Positions 1-14,900 of a stretch of 64,000 bases of DNA are shown here, piece after piece; the first letter of the stretch is position 1, and each line of letters starts with the position of its first letter. The stretch is taken from assembly GCA_004794655.1 (NCBI GenBank), contig SMMW01000091.1, positions 62,001 through 126,000 of the forward strand, in the 5' to 3' direction. Below the pieces are notes generated by a model. That model was given only the letters and a program-made list of their open reading frames with translations, searched no databases and had not been told where the DNA came from. The DNA is from Marisa cornuarietis. Lineage: Eukaryota; Mollusca; Gastropoda; Architaenioglossa; Ampullariidae. The position numbers and the translations under genes are program-made.

Positions 1-1282
1 GGTGAAAAACTGTAAGCAAAGTGGGAAATCCAGCTACCCCATCACAGCTCCGGTCGTAAGACGGACCAGACAGACACGAGTCGTTATTGTTGTTCCTGCT
101 CGTAGAGTCGCTTGCAAAATTCTTTTCGGAAAGCTATAATATCTAATGTGCTCACAAGCCAGAGAAGCAGTACAAATACACCAATATAACATTTACAGAT
201 ATAATATTTACAAACTACGTTCAAACTGTCATCAACTATAACGAGTCACAAATCTAGAGGCGATTAATATTTTGTTTGATCTGCTGCTGTGTGAATTGTT
301 GAATACTGTTAGAAGCGTCCACAGAAAAGAATAATATCTCAGGAGATAGATTACTTGTGTGCTTTTATTTTGTTTGTTTTGATTTTTTCTTTGTTTGCTT
401 GTTTGTTCGCTTTTTTGTTTGTTTTTTTGTTTTTTGCAAGAGCACGAAATCAACAATCAGCAACAGTCACAAATGGTGTAAATGAAGAGCTGTTGACAGA
501 TGTTGTAGTGCACATCTACAAAGTCATATAAATCTGTGATAAAAGCAGATTAATTTTGACTTGTTTGTAGATAACATCATCCGTACATCACTAGAATCAA
601 CATGATACATTGACAGTGAAGCAGAGAAGAGAGCGGACTGCACCGTGTGACTTCTCACCGGCGAATGGCGCGAAGAAACCCTAATGAAGAGACTGACAGT
701 CGATGGGACAGGCTGGACAGAGGGCTGTAGTTGGAACTAAAAAGGCTGCAGACAAGCAGATTACTGAACAGAAAGACGATGAAGTATGTGTCAAATACTA
801 GGCACGAAACTCACAACAGGTGCACGGAGACGACAAATACAGAGAAACTCGTCCCCTCCAGACAGCCAGGCCAAGGGACATCACTCCGCTCTTATATTAG
901 TGACGGAGTAAGTTGTCTTCTCGCTACAATCAGCAAAAGCAGTGAAACACGTGCTTGGAGTCGGTAAAATATCTGTTTATAATTAGAAAGTTCTTTGAAT
1001 AGACAGAAGTGAAAAAAATCGTTATTTTTCCTAATGCGAATTTTTTGTTTGTGGTTGTGAAGTGACAGTACATGAATATTAATCATGAATATTCAGTACA
1101 CACAAACCTCCTTCTGGTGGAGTTCACGGCATTTACCAAGTGTCTACACACATGCTACACACACAGGCATGCATGTATTTGCCAAATAAACTAATACACT
1201 CAAACACAAGTCAAAACTTCTTTATTTGCTTATCCTTTCAAAATCCATGAAGGATGATGCTGGAACTGTCTAATGTTGGGCA
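1..1282. other. Unassigned flank
   Basis: AT-rich. Only short unrelated open frames and T-rich runs; nothing recognised. Confidence 0.6.
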
Positions 1283-1777
1283 GGTCTTAACTGTATTGGT
1301 ACACATCAATGTCAATGATCATATTATTTAATTAATTAATGTTTAGTAAGAGCCGACACGTGCTCTATGTATCAACAGTCAACAGGAAGTAGTCTACCAG
1401 CCACTTGGGGCGAAGGCAACATGCATGCATAATTCTTTGAAATTGTCCACAGCTCAAAGTATGGTTTACACATGGTCATCATAGTGTCAGCGGCTGGTTT
1501 ATTTGAAGGTTGCATCTTGGATACGAGAAGAGATATACACAATTTCTAATATGTATCTTTGAAATGTGGATTGTTAACGGACACTCATTGCATCTGATTC
1601 GATATATTGTTCTCAAAGCTCAAATAAATTTTGTAAAAGTTATGAGTTCAACATTGCTGGAAGAAAGTTGTGTTGAGCATATCTACCGACCACCTTGGCC
1701 GCTTTACTAAATCGAAAAGAATAACTCGTACACACAGCAAAAAATGTATGAAAGTAATGATTTACACCTTAATACTG

Positions 1778-1819
<42 letters not shown>

Positions 1820-2150
1820 CGTGCGTGATTCGGCTGAAATCACTAAATTAGTCTAATTTAGCGGCAAGGTAAGAAGTCTCCAAGCAAAGGAATCACCGTA
1901 GGCAAAGGCTCGCTGGCCAGAGAAGAGAGTGGGGGGGGGACTGAGGATTGGACTATCAGCCGCTGAACAAATCAGCCGGTGGGGGGGGGGAGTCTAAGGG
2001 TGTCAGGAAGAAAGGTAAACGTGTAACTGTAAAGGTACAGGTAGTCAGAAGCATGGTGATGGAGTTCATAGCAAAGACAACCCAGTGTGTAAGCGATGTG
2101 GTGGATGACAGGCAGCCAGTGAAAACAGCGAAAGGGGGAGGGGGAGGGAC
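1283..2150 (-). repeat. ~870-bp dispersed repeat, copy A
   Basis: Matches 35660-36550 in the same orientation for nearly its full length, including 'gagccgacacgtgctctatg', 'gaaggttgcatcttggatac', a (GT)n block at 1782-1828 and 'ggagttcatagcaaagacaa'. In copy B it lies 3' of an RTE-like reverse transcriptase relic read on the minus strand, so copy A may be a 5'-truncated LINE tail. Confidence 0.8.
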
Positions 2151-3409
2151 TCGTTGCCGCTGCTGCAGTCGCAGTTGTGATGACTGTTGTAGGAGGTCTC
2201 TGGCAGTATTTTTCAGATCGCCGTTGACGTCAGCGTCATTTATCATCGGCGAGCTGACGACGACTTGCTTTGTCTCTAAGAATGTCAGATGATATGACAG
2301 CGTGGTCCATCATGGCGCGGCTTGTACAAGTCCAGGCTCGTCCTGTCATCTCATGACTCTGGTTTCCTGTCAATATTCCGATGGAGAGAGGTCGAAACAT
2401 GTTCCAGAGTAAACTTAGCCCAAAGACTATTTACTCACTACCCGCTACTTAGTTTGAACTGAGTGTTGGGACGCACACACACACACACACACACAACTTG
2501 CTCATATATAAAGGAATAATCTGTATCTTCATTGCCAGGTAGCGTGAACAAAAAACGAAACAAAAAACGAAAAATATAGAAAGAACAGGATAGAAAAGGC
2601 TATTTATCCTTCGTTTCTTCTGAAACCTTAGGGATTTTTTTCTCGAAGTCGTACAACTCTTCTCTCCCCTTGTCCCTTGTTGAGCTTTGTTTTGCGTCAG
2701 GGAAAATTCCCATTTCTTGTGTTTCCCGGACTCGGTCTCTCTTTCCCACGATAAACAAATGTCTAGCAAAGCAATCAAAGGGGAGACTATTCGTCTGTCG
2801 TGTGCTGCGATGTTTGTGGAGTGCGCTGCTCTCTGATTGTCTTCCCCTGCTTCTTTTGGCGCAAAACGGAGGACAGTTTCCTGCACGTGCGCACTGTAAG
2901 GGAAAGAGGGGGGGGGTGGTGGGCACAGCTGAGCGACACCTGACGGCAACCGGAGGCACGTGCAAGTAGTCCGAGTAGTCACGTGGGAATAGCGGGCGGA
3001 TGTGGGAGAGGGAGAGGTCAAAGGTACAGGATGAGGTCGTACACAGGGGTCAGGACCACAAATGTCTTGAGATTCGCTGGCTGGCGGATGTGTAAGCTGG
3101 CTGTGTGGAGGGACTTCTGTACAAAGTGTTTTGATAAGCGATATATTTTGTACTGCATTTCCTAAGGCTGTAAGTAAAAAGATCTTTAATACATGTCGGT
3201 GTCTGGCTTTGTACAGTGAGGCTGAGTGCGAGTGTCAGTTTGTGTGAGTATAAGTGTGAGTGCGTGAGTGTGAGTGCGTGAGTGCTGCCTATTCCCAGCT
3301 TTACTCTCAATGTACTGCATGTGCATCAACTCTCAAACGAGCTTACTGTTAAGAACCTCATGAAAATTTCTCGTAAAATAGACTGCAAATGCACAGGTTA
3401 TTAGTACAA

Positions 3410-3423
3410 AATAAATAAATTAA

Positions 3424-3458
<35 letters not shown>

Positions 3459-3460
3459 AT
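3410..3460. repeat. (AAAT)n microsatellite
   Basis: About 12 units, 3' of the GT92 gene. Confidence 0.95.
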
Positions 3461-3906
3461 GTATTATGCAGGTCGAATCATGGAGACCGCAGCTCTTGCA
3501 TGTAGTGGGTTAGTCTTTGATGCAATCTTTACAGGCAGGCAGCACGATTTTTGCATCCACCCTCTATCTCCCCATCCAACGACTACTGTTCAATGATTTT
3601 AGAGGAAGAACTTAGTGTTTAGTAAATGGATTGGATGTCAGGGACGAGACCTATCAGCCCTGACTGGTTACGATTGTGTGGTGTCGTGAGCACGAGACTG
3701 GGTGAGTAAGTAGTGTTCAGTAAGGAGAGCAGTATTCACTGTAAACTCAGTCGGGTCATTCCCCACTAGGCCTGTGTGGCAGAAAGACGCGTGTGAAGTT
3801 TGAGAAGGAAAGAGTTGGGAAGAAAAGTAATTTCTTGCCCAGCCAAAGTAAACCTTTGAAAATTCCCCGGATCAACAACGAGGCCCCTCTAACGGGTCGT
3901 TTTCTG

Positions 3907-3913
3907 CGTGTGC

Positions 3914-3953
<40 letters not shown>
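3907..3953. repeat. (GT)n microsatellite
   Basis: About 22 dinucleotides. Confidence 0.95.
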
Positions 3954-3954
<1 letters not shown>

Positions 3955-6784
3955 GAGCAGTCTAACAGCCAAGTGTAGTTCGTAACCCAGAGACGACGAA
4001 GGACTACCATCCCATTGAAAGGCCGCATGGCAAACATCTGGAATGTAAGTAGTTTATAGTATTTAAAGCCAGTTACCGGACCCAGATCCGTTATCAGACG
4101 TTGGATTATCCAGGTTTTGAAGTAACCGAATTTTATGTGACCCAAAAGGATCGAGAAAACTGTGTGAAGTGTAAGAGAGAGAGAGAGAGAGAGTGAAGAG
4201 AATTGGAGAAAGTATTTATACAGGTAGGGCAGCAACTCGTGACCTGATTCCATGAACACAAGAAACTGCTCGTGTGACTGCATCAAAACAGCTTTTATTT
4301 TCTCTCTCTCTCTCTCACACACACACACAGTTGGTCTGCCATTAAAGATAGCTTTATTCACACCACACCATCAGTCACCTGTCATCGTCTCCATTCTCTC
4401 TCTCTCTCTCTCACACACAAGGGAGGGAAGAGATCAGCTGCCTTTCGCAAACTTACTCAAGGGCTGGAGGTTACCTGCTGGCAGGTGGAGATGATTGTTC
4501 ACGGGGGTCGCTTACACTGAACCACTCGCGGAACTCTTATAAAAAAATAATCCCTGCTAGTAGTATTCAGATAGATCGCTCCTTTTAAAAGATTTTTGTC
4601 TGACTGCCGAGCAGCTTGCCGACTAAGGACAAGCCCAGACATTCATCACCGCGAATGTTGGCCCCTGACTGACGATGTTCTGCATGACATCAGTGAGGTG
4701 GTTATTTTACAATACATCTTTATTGTCTACGTCTCCTCACAACAGAGGTAGAAACTGTCCTTTGTTGGGAGCTCTCTAAACAGTACACAGTCACACATCA
4801 CACACCCATACAGTACTCACTTCAGTTCACACTCTCCACCAGCAATGATAATCAGAAGCACACACGATACATTTGTTATTATGTTCAAGAGTGTTATCGC
4901 AGTTGGTGTGAAAGACTTTGCCAAAGCATGTTTCTGGCGACCAGTTGTTTCCATCTCCGCCCAGAGGGTAGCATCTAGCATTGGTGATATAGTTAGTGAG
5001 AGTTAGTTCGCCAGCTTTTCCATCGAAATTATTTGTTTTGTTTTGTTGTTGTTGTTGTTTTTAGCTCCTGCACCGCTATACAACAGCACGCTCTGTTGTG
5101 TTGTATGAGGTACTGCGATGTGTTATGAGGTCCGTTGTATACAGTACACCTACACCTCACCCCTTCCTTCCATTCTCAAGCTGTCACAAGCATGAACTAT
5201 CGTGATAATCAGGCGAAATATTCACCCTAATAGGGGCTAGTCTTGACTAAAGCCCTTTTCCGGGTTTCATGCATACGGGGCCAGGAAGGCGAAAGTCTCG
5301 CGCGGTTGACTGCGCGCCGCTCAAGCATGATAACGTGATCAGTCAGCCGTGTAGTCTCTGCACTCACTTCTACAGCCGCCAACAAATGGACACTTCATAC
5401 AGTTACGCAGTTTCATGGGTCACAGGTGACTGGCCAGCCTCACAGGTCCCAGGTGACTTCACGTTGACCACCTCGGCGTCAAGGTGAGATTTTCGGAGGA
5501 CTTCACAAAAAGACACCTGGCGCCGCCAACCGACAGCCATGCCCACAGGAAGGGACTGTGTCGTGAAGCTCGGGAAAGAGGTATGCAGAATGGACAGAGG
5601 TGTCCTAACTGAGCCCCTGCCTCGTGGTGATTACACTCTTGAGTTGTCCGCAATCCGCGCCGACACGTGCGTGTACGCGATGTTCACTAGTCTTCTCAAT
5701 AATGACTCCCAGCTCCCAGCGAAGGTCTCCAGAAACCAACTCAACGCAGTTTAGTGTCAAATGAAAGAAGTGTTAATAAAATCGAGGGCTGCTACAATAT
5801 TTTCATCAGTGCAACTAAACATCAAAGACTCCAGACGACTAGTTTGATTCTCGTTAATATTCCCTATTGTCAACCCCGATATGATGTGAGTCACTGCCTA
5901 CCCTTAATACACACAACGCACAATATACTCGTTCATGCACTCATCCGTCACTATCAGCTTTACACACGAATGACTCTTGCGACAAGTAGTCCCCCCCCCA
6001 GCTGCTCCTGGAAAGAGATAACTGTTGATTCCCTCGTTGATCGTAGTTGCCGTCACACGTGCACCGAGACATGAAACAACTGTGGAGACTGAGATCAGCC
6101 GCCTAATACACCAGTCCCCTGCACCAGGACCCGTCTCTTCAAGGCCATCGACAGCAAACTAGCAACTAATGCGATGATCCAGTACATATAAGTCGTATCT
6201 AACTTTTAAGATATATCTACCAGCCTGGATAATCCACTGCCGACAGCAGACGGCCATTGGCGAGATAGAGAATGCAGTAGGCTGTTACATATGGGCCGCC
6301 AAGAGGGGAATTTTCTCTACTTTCTCTCTCTAGCTAGAGAATGCATTCTGTAGTTACAGAACTCATTCTCAAATTCTCTCTACGATTTTAATACCTTATT
6401 TCTAATTATTGTGGTGTTTCATTTTCTTCATCCGTATACGATGAAGACCGCTATATCTCTACTCTAGTGATGACAGACTGACCTCCAGATTCATCACAGC
6501 TCAACACCAGTCTCTCTCTCTCTCTCTGCACGTGCAGCACAAACCCAGTCACAACAAGCAGATTGTCCACTTTCAAGGTGTCTGCAGCTAACAGTCAAAT
6601 TCAATCACACATCACATGGTCTGATCGAGACGATACAAAGAAATGTAACGATAACTATAAACTGATAATATTCTCAAAGTTAATACCAACATTTATTCCA
6701 TCAGGAAACTTTTATGACCCGTAACATGAAGTAGCCACCGTGGTATGTCAAGTGTGGCAAGTGCTTAGTTACTGCAAGAAATAA

Positions 6785-6790
6785 TTTATT
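6785..6790 (-). promoter_or_regulatory. Candidate poly(A) signal of the GT92 gene
   Basis: AATAAA on the minus strand, about 500 nt past the GT92 stop codon. It is the first exact hexamer I see downstream. Position only; no transcript evidence. Confidence 0.3.
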
Positions 6791-7293
6791 GAAAAAATAT
6801 GTATAAAAACAGTAGATTGGTACGATGGCAGCAGATCATCGAGTTGTCGGAATGTCCGAGTGTGAAGATAGAAACAAGCTACTTCGTTACACTGATAGCT
6901 GAGACAACGAGAGGAGGCAAGAGAGAGAGAGGGGGGAGAAGGAGAAAAAGAGAGAGAAAAAAACAGCTAAATAAGAAAAGCAGACAGACCGAAATTTAGT
7001 CACAGAAAAAGATTTGAGAAAGTTTCGAATCAAAGACTGAAATAATAATAATAACAACAACAACAATAGCCTCCTTTCACCAGCAGCAGCAGGACTCAAA
7101 GCCCTTGTCAGTACTAAGACTTCACTTGTATAAGGCGCTTCCCTGTCAGAAAGACAAACTCAGTGGACTGCACAGGCAGATCCAATAACACTCCAATAAG
7201 AGAATGTGAAGGTGTAGAAGGTCTGTAAGGCACTGAGTGCGGTACTCATGGTCGGTGTGACTTCATGACCACCTGCAGGATGCACGCGACTGT

Positions 7294-7505
7294 TTATGTG
7301 TATCCCAGACTGATTAATTCATCGGCCACTGTCCTAATCACTTCAGTGTACCGGTGCAAAAAGGTGTCCGCAGGTAGATGATTTTGTTTTAAATACTTGA
7401 CTTCGCCCTCGTCTGTGACAGTCCTGTAGTGGTGCAGTGCGCCCTCGTTGTGTAGAACACGACAGTGAGAAAAGCCTGGGCGGAACACCTCAATCTCGTG
7501 AATAC
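7294..7505 (-). CDS. GT92 gene exon 6: C-terminal domain and stop
   Basis: Acceptor cgacag|GTATTC at 7505; TAA at 7294-7296; residues 421-490. GIHEIEVF is followed by EGALHHYR, the hallmark C-terminal motif of GT92, then a helical tail ending ELISLGYT. The open frame continues upstream of the acceptor (to 7542), but only the splice at 7505 keeps phase and family alignment. Confidence 0.9.
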
Positions 7506-8929
7506 CTGTCGACATCAAAGTAACCGTGAAAGCCACATACATCAGTGCAGAAATAAAAGTTTAAACTCAATACCTGTCAGCATCAAAGTACATGTAGTCA
7601 ATAAGCTACACGTATAATTGCACGAATAAAATCTCAAATCATTACCCTCACGACTATAATTATTTTGACTGAGGTTTATGAACTATAAACATGAGCTTTT
7701 ACATCGTGCAGTTACTCGCCGCATTTGACACAAGGTAGACAAGTGGGATATAACATCAGAGGATGAGATATTCTGTAATCCACAGTTTGTAGCAAACAAT
7801 TAAATACTACCATGTTCGGAAGCAGTCTAGTTAACGAAAGGATTAAAAAGTGTTACTAAATACACAAATAAACATGACACAAGCATCGACGATTAAATAA
7901 CCGACTAATAGATATACACGATGACCAAGGAACAATACACGAAGGAGAACTCAGAAAAATAAAATTTACATCTAAAGTAGGTGTCCTCGACACCAAGACG
8001 ATAATGTAGCCTTATACTTGAGAGAAAGCCAAGCTGTCCATGTGACTTGCTGTGTTAAAGAAGTCGAGGCTCTTAACTGGACAAATGTTCTCGAACATGT
8101 GATCAAGTTTGGCAAAGTTGTGGGTGATGGTCACATGAAACCAAATAGTTTTGGGGAGAACATTCGGGACATCAAAACTTTAGTCAGATTCCTAAGTCCC
8201 AGTGTGTTAGCCTTTACATGGAGATTTGGGCACTTCCAAGGGTTTGTTACTCCGCCATTGTGTTCCGGTAAGAAGGGTTTTTAGGAAGTGCCGACAAAGA
8301 GTATAGATAAACAGAAGTCTATATAAGTCTCCACATATGAGCAAGTCTTCTGATTATGACCATTTTTTGTCATGTTTATATTCATGTGTAAGTCTGTTTT
8401 TAACTTATATTCTTATATTCACGAATAAGACTTTATGGATTTTTAAATAAACAAATTTGTGCTCATGGACTTGATGTTTGAACTTACAAAATGTACCCGT
8501 TGTCAGCTGTCGTATATGTAGTCAAACTCTCCCCAAACTCCTCTCATCTCAGCAGTTCCCATAAATAAGAGACATAAAATCTATTTTTAAACGAAAGTCT
8601 TTTCATATCACAACTGCCCAGACATTCATTCCAAAGAGAAACATTGCCAGCGACGACTTTGTTTACACGTGTTTGGTAGTCAGTACATTTCTCAAGCAAG
8701 TGGTGACAAAGGAGTGAAACCTCTCTTTATATTGTCAGGTGCGGATACACCAGGCAAGACTGGGGCCGTGTACCTTTCATTCTGGTTCTTCGGAGCGAAG
8801 CGACACACCCACAGACTCTGACTATACCGTGAAGTCGACAAAGAAATCAAAGGACTGGTTACAGTTAATCTGTCATAAATTTAAATGAAACTTGTCGACT
8901 ACCAAAGGCAAACACCCTCCACTCTCTCT

Positions 8930-8989
<60 letters not shown>

Positions 8990-11900
8990 TCAACTCAACC
9001 CAGCAACCACCTGGGTGTGGGGTGTCAGGACAAGGAGCAGGTAATTGAAAGAATCTAATTAAACACTTACTCAAATCACCTGTAGAAAGACAAACATTTT
9101 TTTCCTCTTTTCAACCCTCCCAACACAGGTATTGGTAGATGAAAGTGACTGGAAGAAAAGCACTCGGCAAAGTCCAGTTCATGGGGAAAGTGGGGGCATC
9201 GGATGGCTGTAGGGAGGTTACGTGTAAGGCATGACACAGCTCCGACACCGGGTACAAAAGCTAAGGGTGTATCACGGGGGTGCGGGGAAAGGGCTGTGTG
9301 ATTTGTGTTGTCTGTGGGGTAGGCCACCATTTTACTGGCAAACCTTCTCCAAATTCACTGCTGACACTGCACACAAAGAAACAGGTACGACTGGACTGAC
9401 ATATGCACACCCAAGGGAGGTTGAGGGCGGGGGTAGGGGGCCATGGTGTCAGAAGACCAGCTGTTGCTGCAATTTGTTGATGTTCCCCGGTCGTGCAATC
9501 GAGAGGTCGTGTCGGGTACAGAACTCAACAGAACAGGGACATGTTTTGTCTTTAATTCACAATTAATGTTCGTGGTCTGCCAACATCTCTGGGCTAGCAG
9601 GTCGTTAACGTATTTCTCCGCCATCCTTTCTTAATGATGACCTTACTGACCCAGCTGTCCATATGCACCACCACCGTTCCCCCCGCCCACCTCGGGGCCC
9701 ACTGCCTCGACTACACTGTACACTTGCTTATAATTAAAATGTAAGGCGGAGATAGCTGGCTGATCCTGGATAAGCGCAGAATAATACCAGTCACCTTCAC
9801 AAGAGATGGCGTAGGCTGTATTGCAAGCATCTACCTGCACGTGGATGTCACTGCAGGTCTTAAAATTGCAAAGGAGAACCGCCATGATAAATCTTTTTCT
9901 CAAAAAGTTGATGCACAATTTTAATTTTGTTCTTATCGTGTTTCACACGAAGAATGCTTCCAAGAATTCACAAAAGAAAAAAATCGCCCTCTTCGCACGA
10001 CTTGACATAGTTTCACCTGCCCGCCAGGTGTCGTCTGGATGCCCTTGTCCGCCACCTGAATATCAGCAGTTTATTATATCAACCACACGGCCTTCGTTGC
10101 CCAGAGATCGAGTACACTGTCAAGTCTCTCAATCTATGCCTAAAAAATTGCATCTTGGGCAGGACAGACTACTTTTTTCCAACTAATATTGAACCCCAGA
10201 CGAATTGATTGGAATAAGTCTGACTAAAATGTCGAGGCCTACATTTAGAGCCGAACGGTAACCGAGTATCACAGAGGTAAGTCTCTTCCATGTCGCCGCC
10301 GAGTTTCCATGCTAGCCCTGCTGCCTATCCGGGTGGATAGCGACCGCGACAATTTGGACAGGGAACATTTGCCGCACTGAACCTGCTGGACTGTGCACCC
10401 CCCCCCTCGCTGGAAACATCAAAGAGATGCTACCATCAACAGCCCAGGAGGCTCTAGGCCGACAAAGGAATAAGAAACAACGACGGGTCACGAATGAAGA
10501 GAGAAAAGAAAAGCAGGACAGAAAACTTGAACGAAGAGCATGACACGAGGACACGTGCACAGTTTACAAGATGTCTAATGTTGCAGGATTTCACTCGCTG
10601 CCTCGTTGAGTTCGCATTCCGCAGCGAAGTCGAAATTATTTTGCAGAAAGCTTTTTCTCCATACTTGCTGCTGCTTAAGCGAAGAGATAAGAGCGAGTGA
10701 GCTTTATTGACGACTGCCCTGATTCCTCGGCCCCTCATCCCCACCCCGGTAATATTATTTTTATGGTCCTCCTACCTTCGGCCCCGCTGACTGCTACTAC
10801 TACACAGTACTCCGCCTCTTCCTCCCCTCATCTACCCACCGTGCGTGCATCGTCTCCAGTTTAAACTCCACGAAAGAAAATGGTAGCCATAGGTGATGAT
10901 GGAGAAGCAAAAGATCTTGAAACAAACATTATATTCAATGATATTCATGTGGGAGCGAGGACGGACTAACTGTGACGAGACACAAATCACTAGGTGTCTT
11001 CATCGACTTTAACAAGGTGTTAAACAAGGTATTCAATATGGCTGTATGCATGGTGTGATATGGCTGTGGGAATGGTATTAAATAAGGTTGTAGGAACGGG
11101 GCTAAGTACAGCGGTAGGATGGTAGTAACAGAGGGTTAGGTCTGTGAGGTCTGTGAGGTCTGTGTAGTCTGTGAGGTCTGCGAGTCCTATGAGGTCTGTG
11201 GCGTCTGTGAGCTGTGTGAGGTTTATGGTCTGTGAAGCAGCGAGTGATATTACAAAGAATTCATTACAATTTTTGTGACTTGAGATAAAAAGCAAGATGG
11301 CGAGGAAGTGGCGATGGTATGAGAAGGTGAGAGCGTGACTAGACTGAGTGTCACGTGACTGACCGCTGATCTCCACTCGCGTGGGGTCAATGATCATCTT
11401 CTGTCGTGAAGTCCCCGTCGTCATGGTTTGTGTCTTGAGAAAGGTGTTCATGCGATACCTGCAACATCGTAACACTTCAGCGCTGACTGTGAGTTATCTC
11501 TCTCTAACGCATGCTAAAACAAACACAGACACACGCGCAATATAATAAAATAATAAGAGAACAAGCGCATATTTAAAAAAAATGAATATCATACCTACTA
11601 CAGCTGTATGAGGACAATAACTGCTACTACAGCTGTATGAGGACGGGCATTATTACTACAGCTGTACGAGGACATGCATTACTACTTCTACAACCGTACA
11701 AAGACAAGCACCAATGTTACAGCTGTACAAAACTTCCACTACAGCTGTAGGAGGACAAGCCTTTCTACTGTAGTTGTGCATAGACAAGCACTACTACTAT
11801 CAGGAAAAGTGTTAGCACAGCAGTACAAAGACTACTACTACTACTACAGCTGTACGAACGAGCATCACTACTGCAGCTGTATGAGGACAAATACTACTAC

Positions 11901-14900
11901 AGCTGTGTGAGGACAAATACTACTACTGCAGCTGTGTGAGGACAAATACTACTACTGCAGCTGTGTGAGGACAAATACAACTACTACAGCTGTGTGATGA
12001 CAAATACAACTACTACAGCTGTGTGATGATAAATACTTCTACTACAGCTGTGTGAGGACAAATACTACTACTGTAGCTGTGTGAGGACAAATACAACTAC
12101 TACAGCTGTGTGAGGACAAATACTACTACTGCAGCTGTGTGAGGACAAATACAACTACTACAGCTGTGTGAGGACAAATACTACTACTGCAGCTGTGTGA
12201 AGACAAATACTACTACAGCTGTGTGAGGACAAATACTACTACTGTAGCTGTGTGAGGACAAACACAACTACTACAGCTGTGTGAAGACAAATACTACTAC
12301 TACAGCTGTGTGAGGACAAATACTACTACTGCAGGTGTGTGAGGACAAATACTACTACTGTAGCTGTGTGAGGACAAATACTACTACTGTAGCTGTGTGA
12401 GGACAAATACAACTACTACAGCTGTGTGAGGACAAATACAACTACTACAGCTGTGTGAAGACAAATACTACTACTACAGCTGTGTGAGGACAAATACTTC
12501 TACTACAGCTGTTTGAGGACAAATACTACTACTGTAGCTGTGTAAGGACAAATACAACTACTACAGCTGTGTGAGGACAAATACTACTACTACAGCCGTG
12601 TGAGGACAAATACTACTACAGTTGTGTGTGAAGACAAATACTTCTACAGCTGTGAGAGGACAAATACAACTACTACAGCTGTGTGAGGACAAATACAACT
12701 ACTACAGCTGTGTGATGACAAATACAACTACTACAGCTGTGTGAGGACAAATACAACTACTACAGCTGTGTGAGGACAAATACTACTACTGCAGCTGTGT
12801 GAAGACAAATACTACTACAGCTGTGTGAGGACAAATACTACTACTGTAGCTGTGTGAGGACAAATACAACTACTACAGCTGTGTGAAGACAAATACTACT
12901 ACTACAGCTGTGTGAGGACAAATACTACTACTGTAGCTGTGTGAGGACAAATACTACTACTACAGCTGTGTGAGGACAAATACAACTACACCACTGTGTG
13001 AGGACAAATACTACTACTACAGCTGTGTGAGGACAAATACTACTACTGTAGCTGTGTTAGGACAAATACAACTACTACAGCTGTGTGATGACAAATACAA
13101 CTACTACAGCTGTGTGATGATAAATACTTCTACTACAGCTGTGTGAGGACAAATACTACTACTGTAGCTGTGTGAGGACAAATACAACTACTACAGCTGT
13201 GTGAGGACAAATACTACTACTGCAGCTGTGTGAGGACAAATACAACTACTACAGCTGTGTGATGACAAATACAACTACTACAGCTGTGTGAGGACAAATA
13301 CTACTACTGCAGCTGTGTGAAGACAAATACTACTACAGCTGTGTGAGGACAAATACTACTACTGTAGCTGTGTGAGGACAAATACAACTACTACAGCTGT
13401 GTGAGGACAAATACTACTACTACAGCCGTGTGAGGACAAATACTACTACAGTTGTGTGTGAAGACAAATACTTCTACAGCTGTGAGAGGACAAATACAAC
13501 TACTACAGCTGTGTGAGGACAAATACTACTACTTCAGCTGTGTGAGGACAAATACTACTACAGCTGTGTGAGGACAAATACTACTACAGTTGTGTGTGAA
13601 GACAAATACTTCTACAGCTGTGAGAGGACAAATACAACTACTACAGCTGTGTGAGGACAAATACTACTACTTCAGCTGTGTGAGGACAAATACTACTACA
13701 GCTGTGTGAGGACAAATACTACTACAGTTGTGTGTGAAGACAAATACTTCTACAGCTGTGAGAGGACAAATACAACTACTACAGCTGTGTGAGGACAAAT
13801 ACTACTACTTCAGCTGTGTGAGGACAAATACTACTACAGCTGTGTGAGGACAAATACTGCTACTACAGCTGTGTGAGGACAAATACTACTACAGTTGTGT
13901 GTGAAGACAAATACTACTACAGCTGTGTGTGAAGACAAATACTACTACTATAGCTGTGTGAGGACTAGTACTAGTACGACAGTAGTGCAGACACCTAAAA
14001 CTGTAGGAGGAAAAGCATTGCATTACTACTACAGCTGTGTGAGGACTAGCACTACTATTACAAGTGCACATGTACTACTAGAGGACAAGTGCTACAGTTA
14101 CAGTTGTACAATGACAAGCACTACAACAGTTGTATACAGACATGCAATACTATAATCATAATAAAAGCGTGTGAGTTATAAAACACACGATCACCCTAAT
14201 GAAGGGCTTGTAAATGAGGTGCAACACGGGGTGATGATGGTTTTTGCTCCTTGGTACCAATGGTATGCAGGGCAGCACACTGAGGTCCAAACTCAGCACG
14301 GTGAGCAGGGCTTCCAGGTGAGCTTTCAGACGACAGACATAGGACAGGATGAGCTTTCAGACGACAGACATAGGACAGGATAAACTTTTAGACGACAGAC
14401 ATAGGGCAGGATGAGCTTTCAGACGACAGACATAGGGCAGGATGAGCTTTCAGGCGACAGACATAGGACAGCATGAGTTTCAGACGACAGACATAGGACA
14501 GGATGAGCTTTCAGGCGACAGACATAGGACAGGATGAGCTTTCAGACGACAGACATAGGACAGCATGAGTTTCAGACGACAGACATAGGACAGGATGAGC
14601 TTTCAGGCGACAGACATAGGGCAGGATGAGCTTTCAGGCGACAGACATAGGACAGCATGAGTTTCAGACGACAGACATAGGACAGGATGAGCTTTCAGGC
14701 GACAGACATAGGACAGGATGAGCTTTCAGGCGACAGACATAGGACAGCATGAGTTTCAGACGACAGACATAGGACAGGATGAGCTTTCAGGCGACAGACA
14801 TAGGACAGGATGAGCTTTCAGGCGACAGACATAGGGCAAAATGAGCTTTCAGACGACAGACATAGGACAGGATAAGCTTTCAGGCGACAGACATAGGACA

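Larger units (their letters stand above)
2151..6784. other. Unassigned sequence 3' of the GT92 gene
   Basis: Microsatellites (2473-2494 CA, 3410, 3907, 4172-4193 GA, 4300-4330 CT/CA). An open frame at 5539-5754 (71 aa) has no recognisable domain. No gene supported. Confidence 0.5.

Noticed and set aside
5539..5754. 71-aa plus-strand open frame (MPTGRDCVVKLGK...)
   Set aside because: No recognisable family, and no splice or promoter support. Kept only as unassigned.
8018..8284. 88-aa plus-strand frame
   Set aside because: No domain recognised; opposite strand within the GT92 intron. Probably chance.
9643..9918. 91-aa minus-strand frame inside GT92 intron 5 as an extra exon
   Set aside because: Exon 5 joins exon 6 in phase and in family alignment ([13 protein letters not shown]). 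An insertion here would break the conserved domain.
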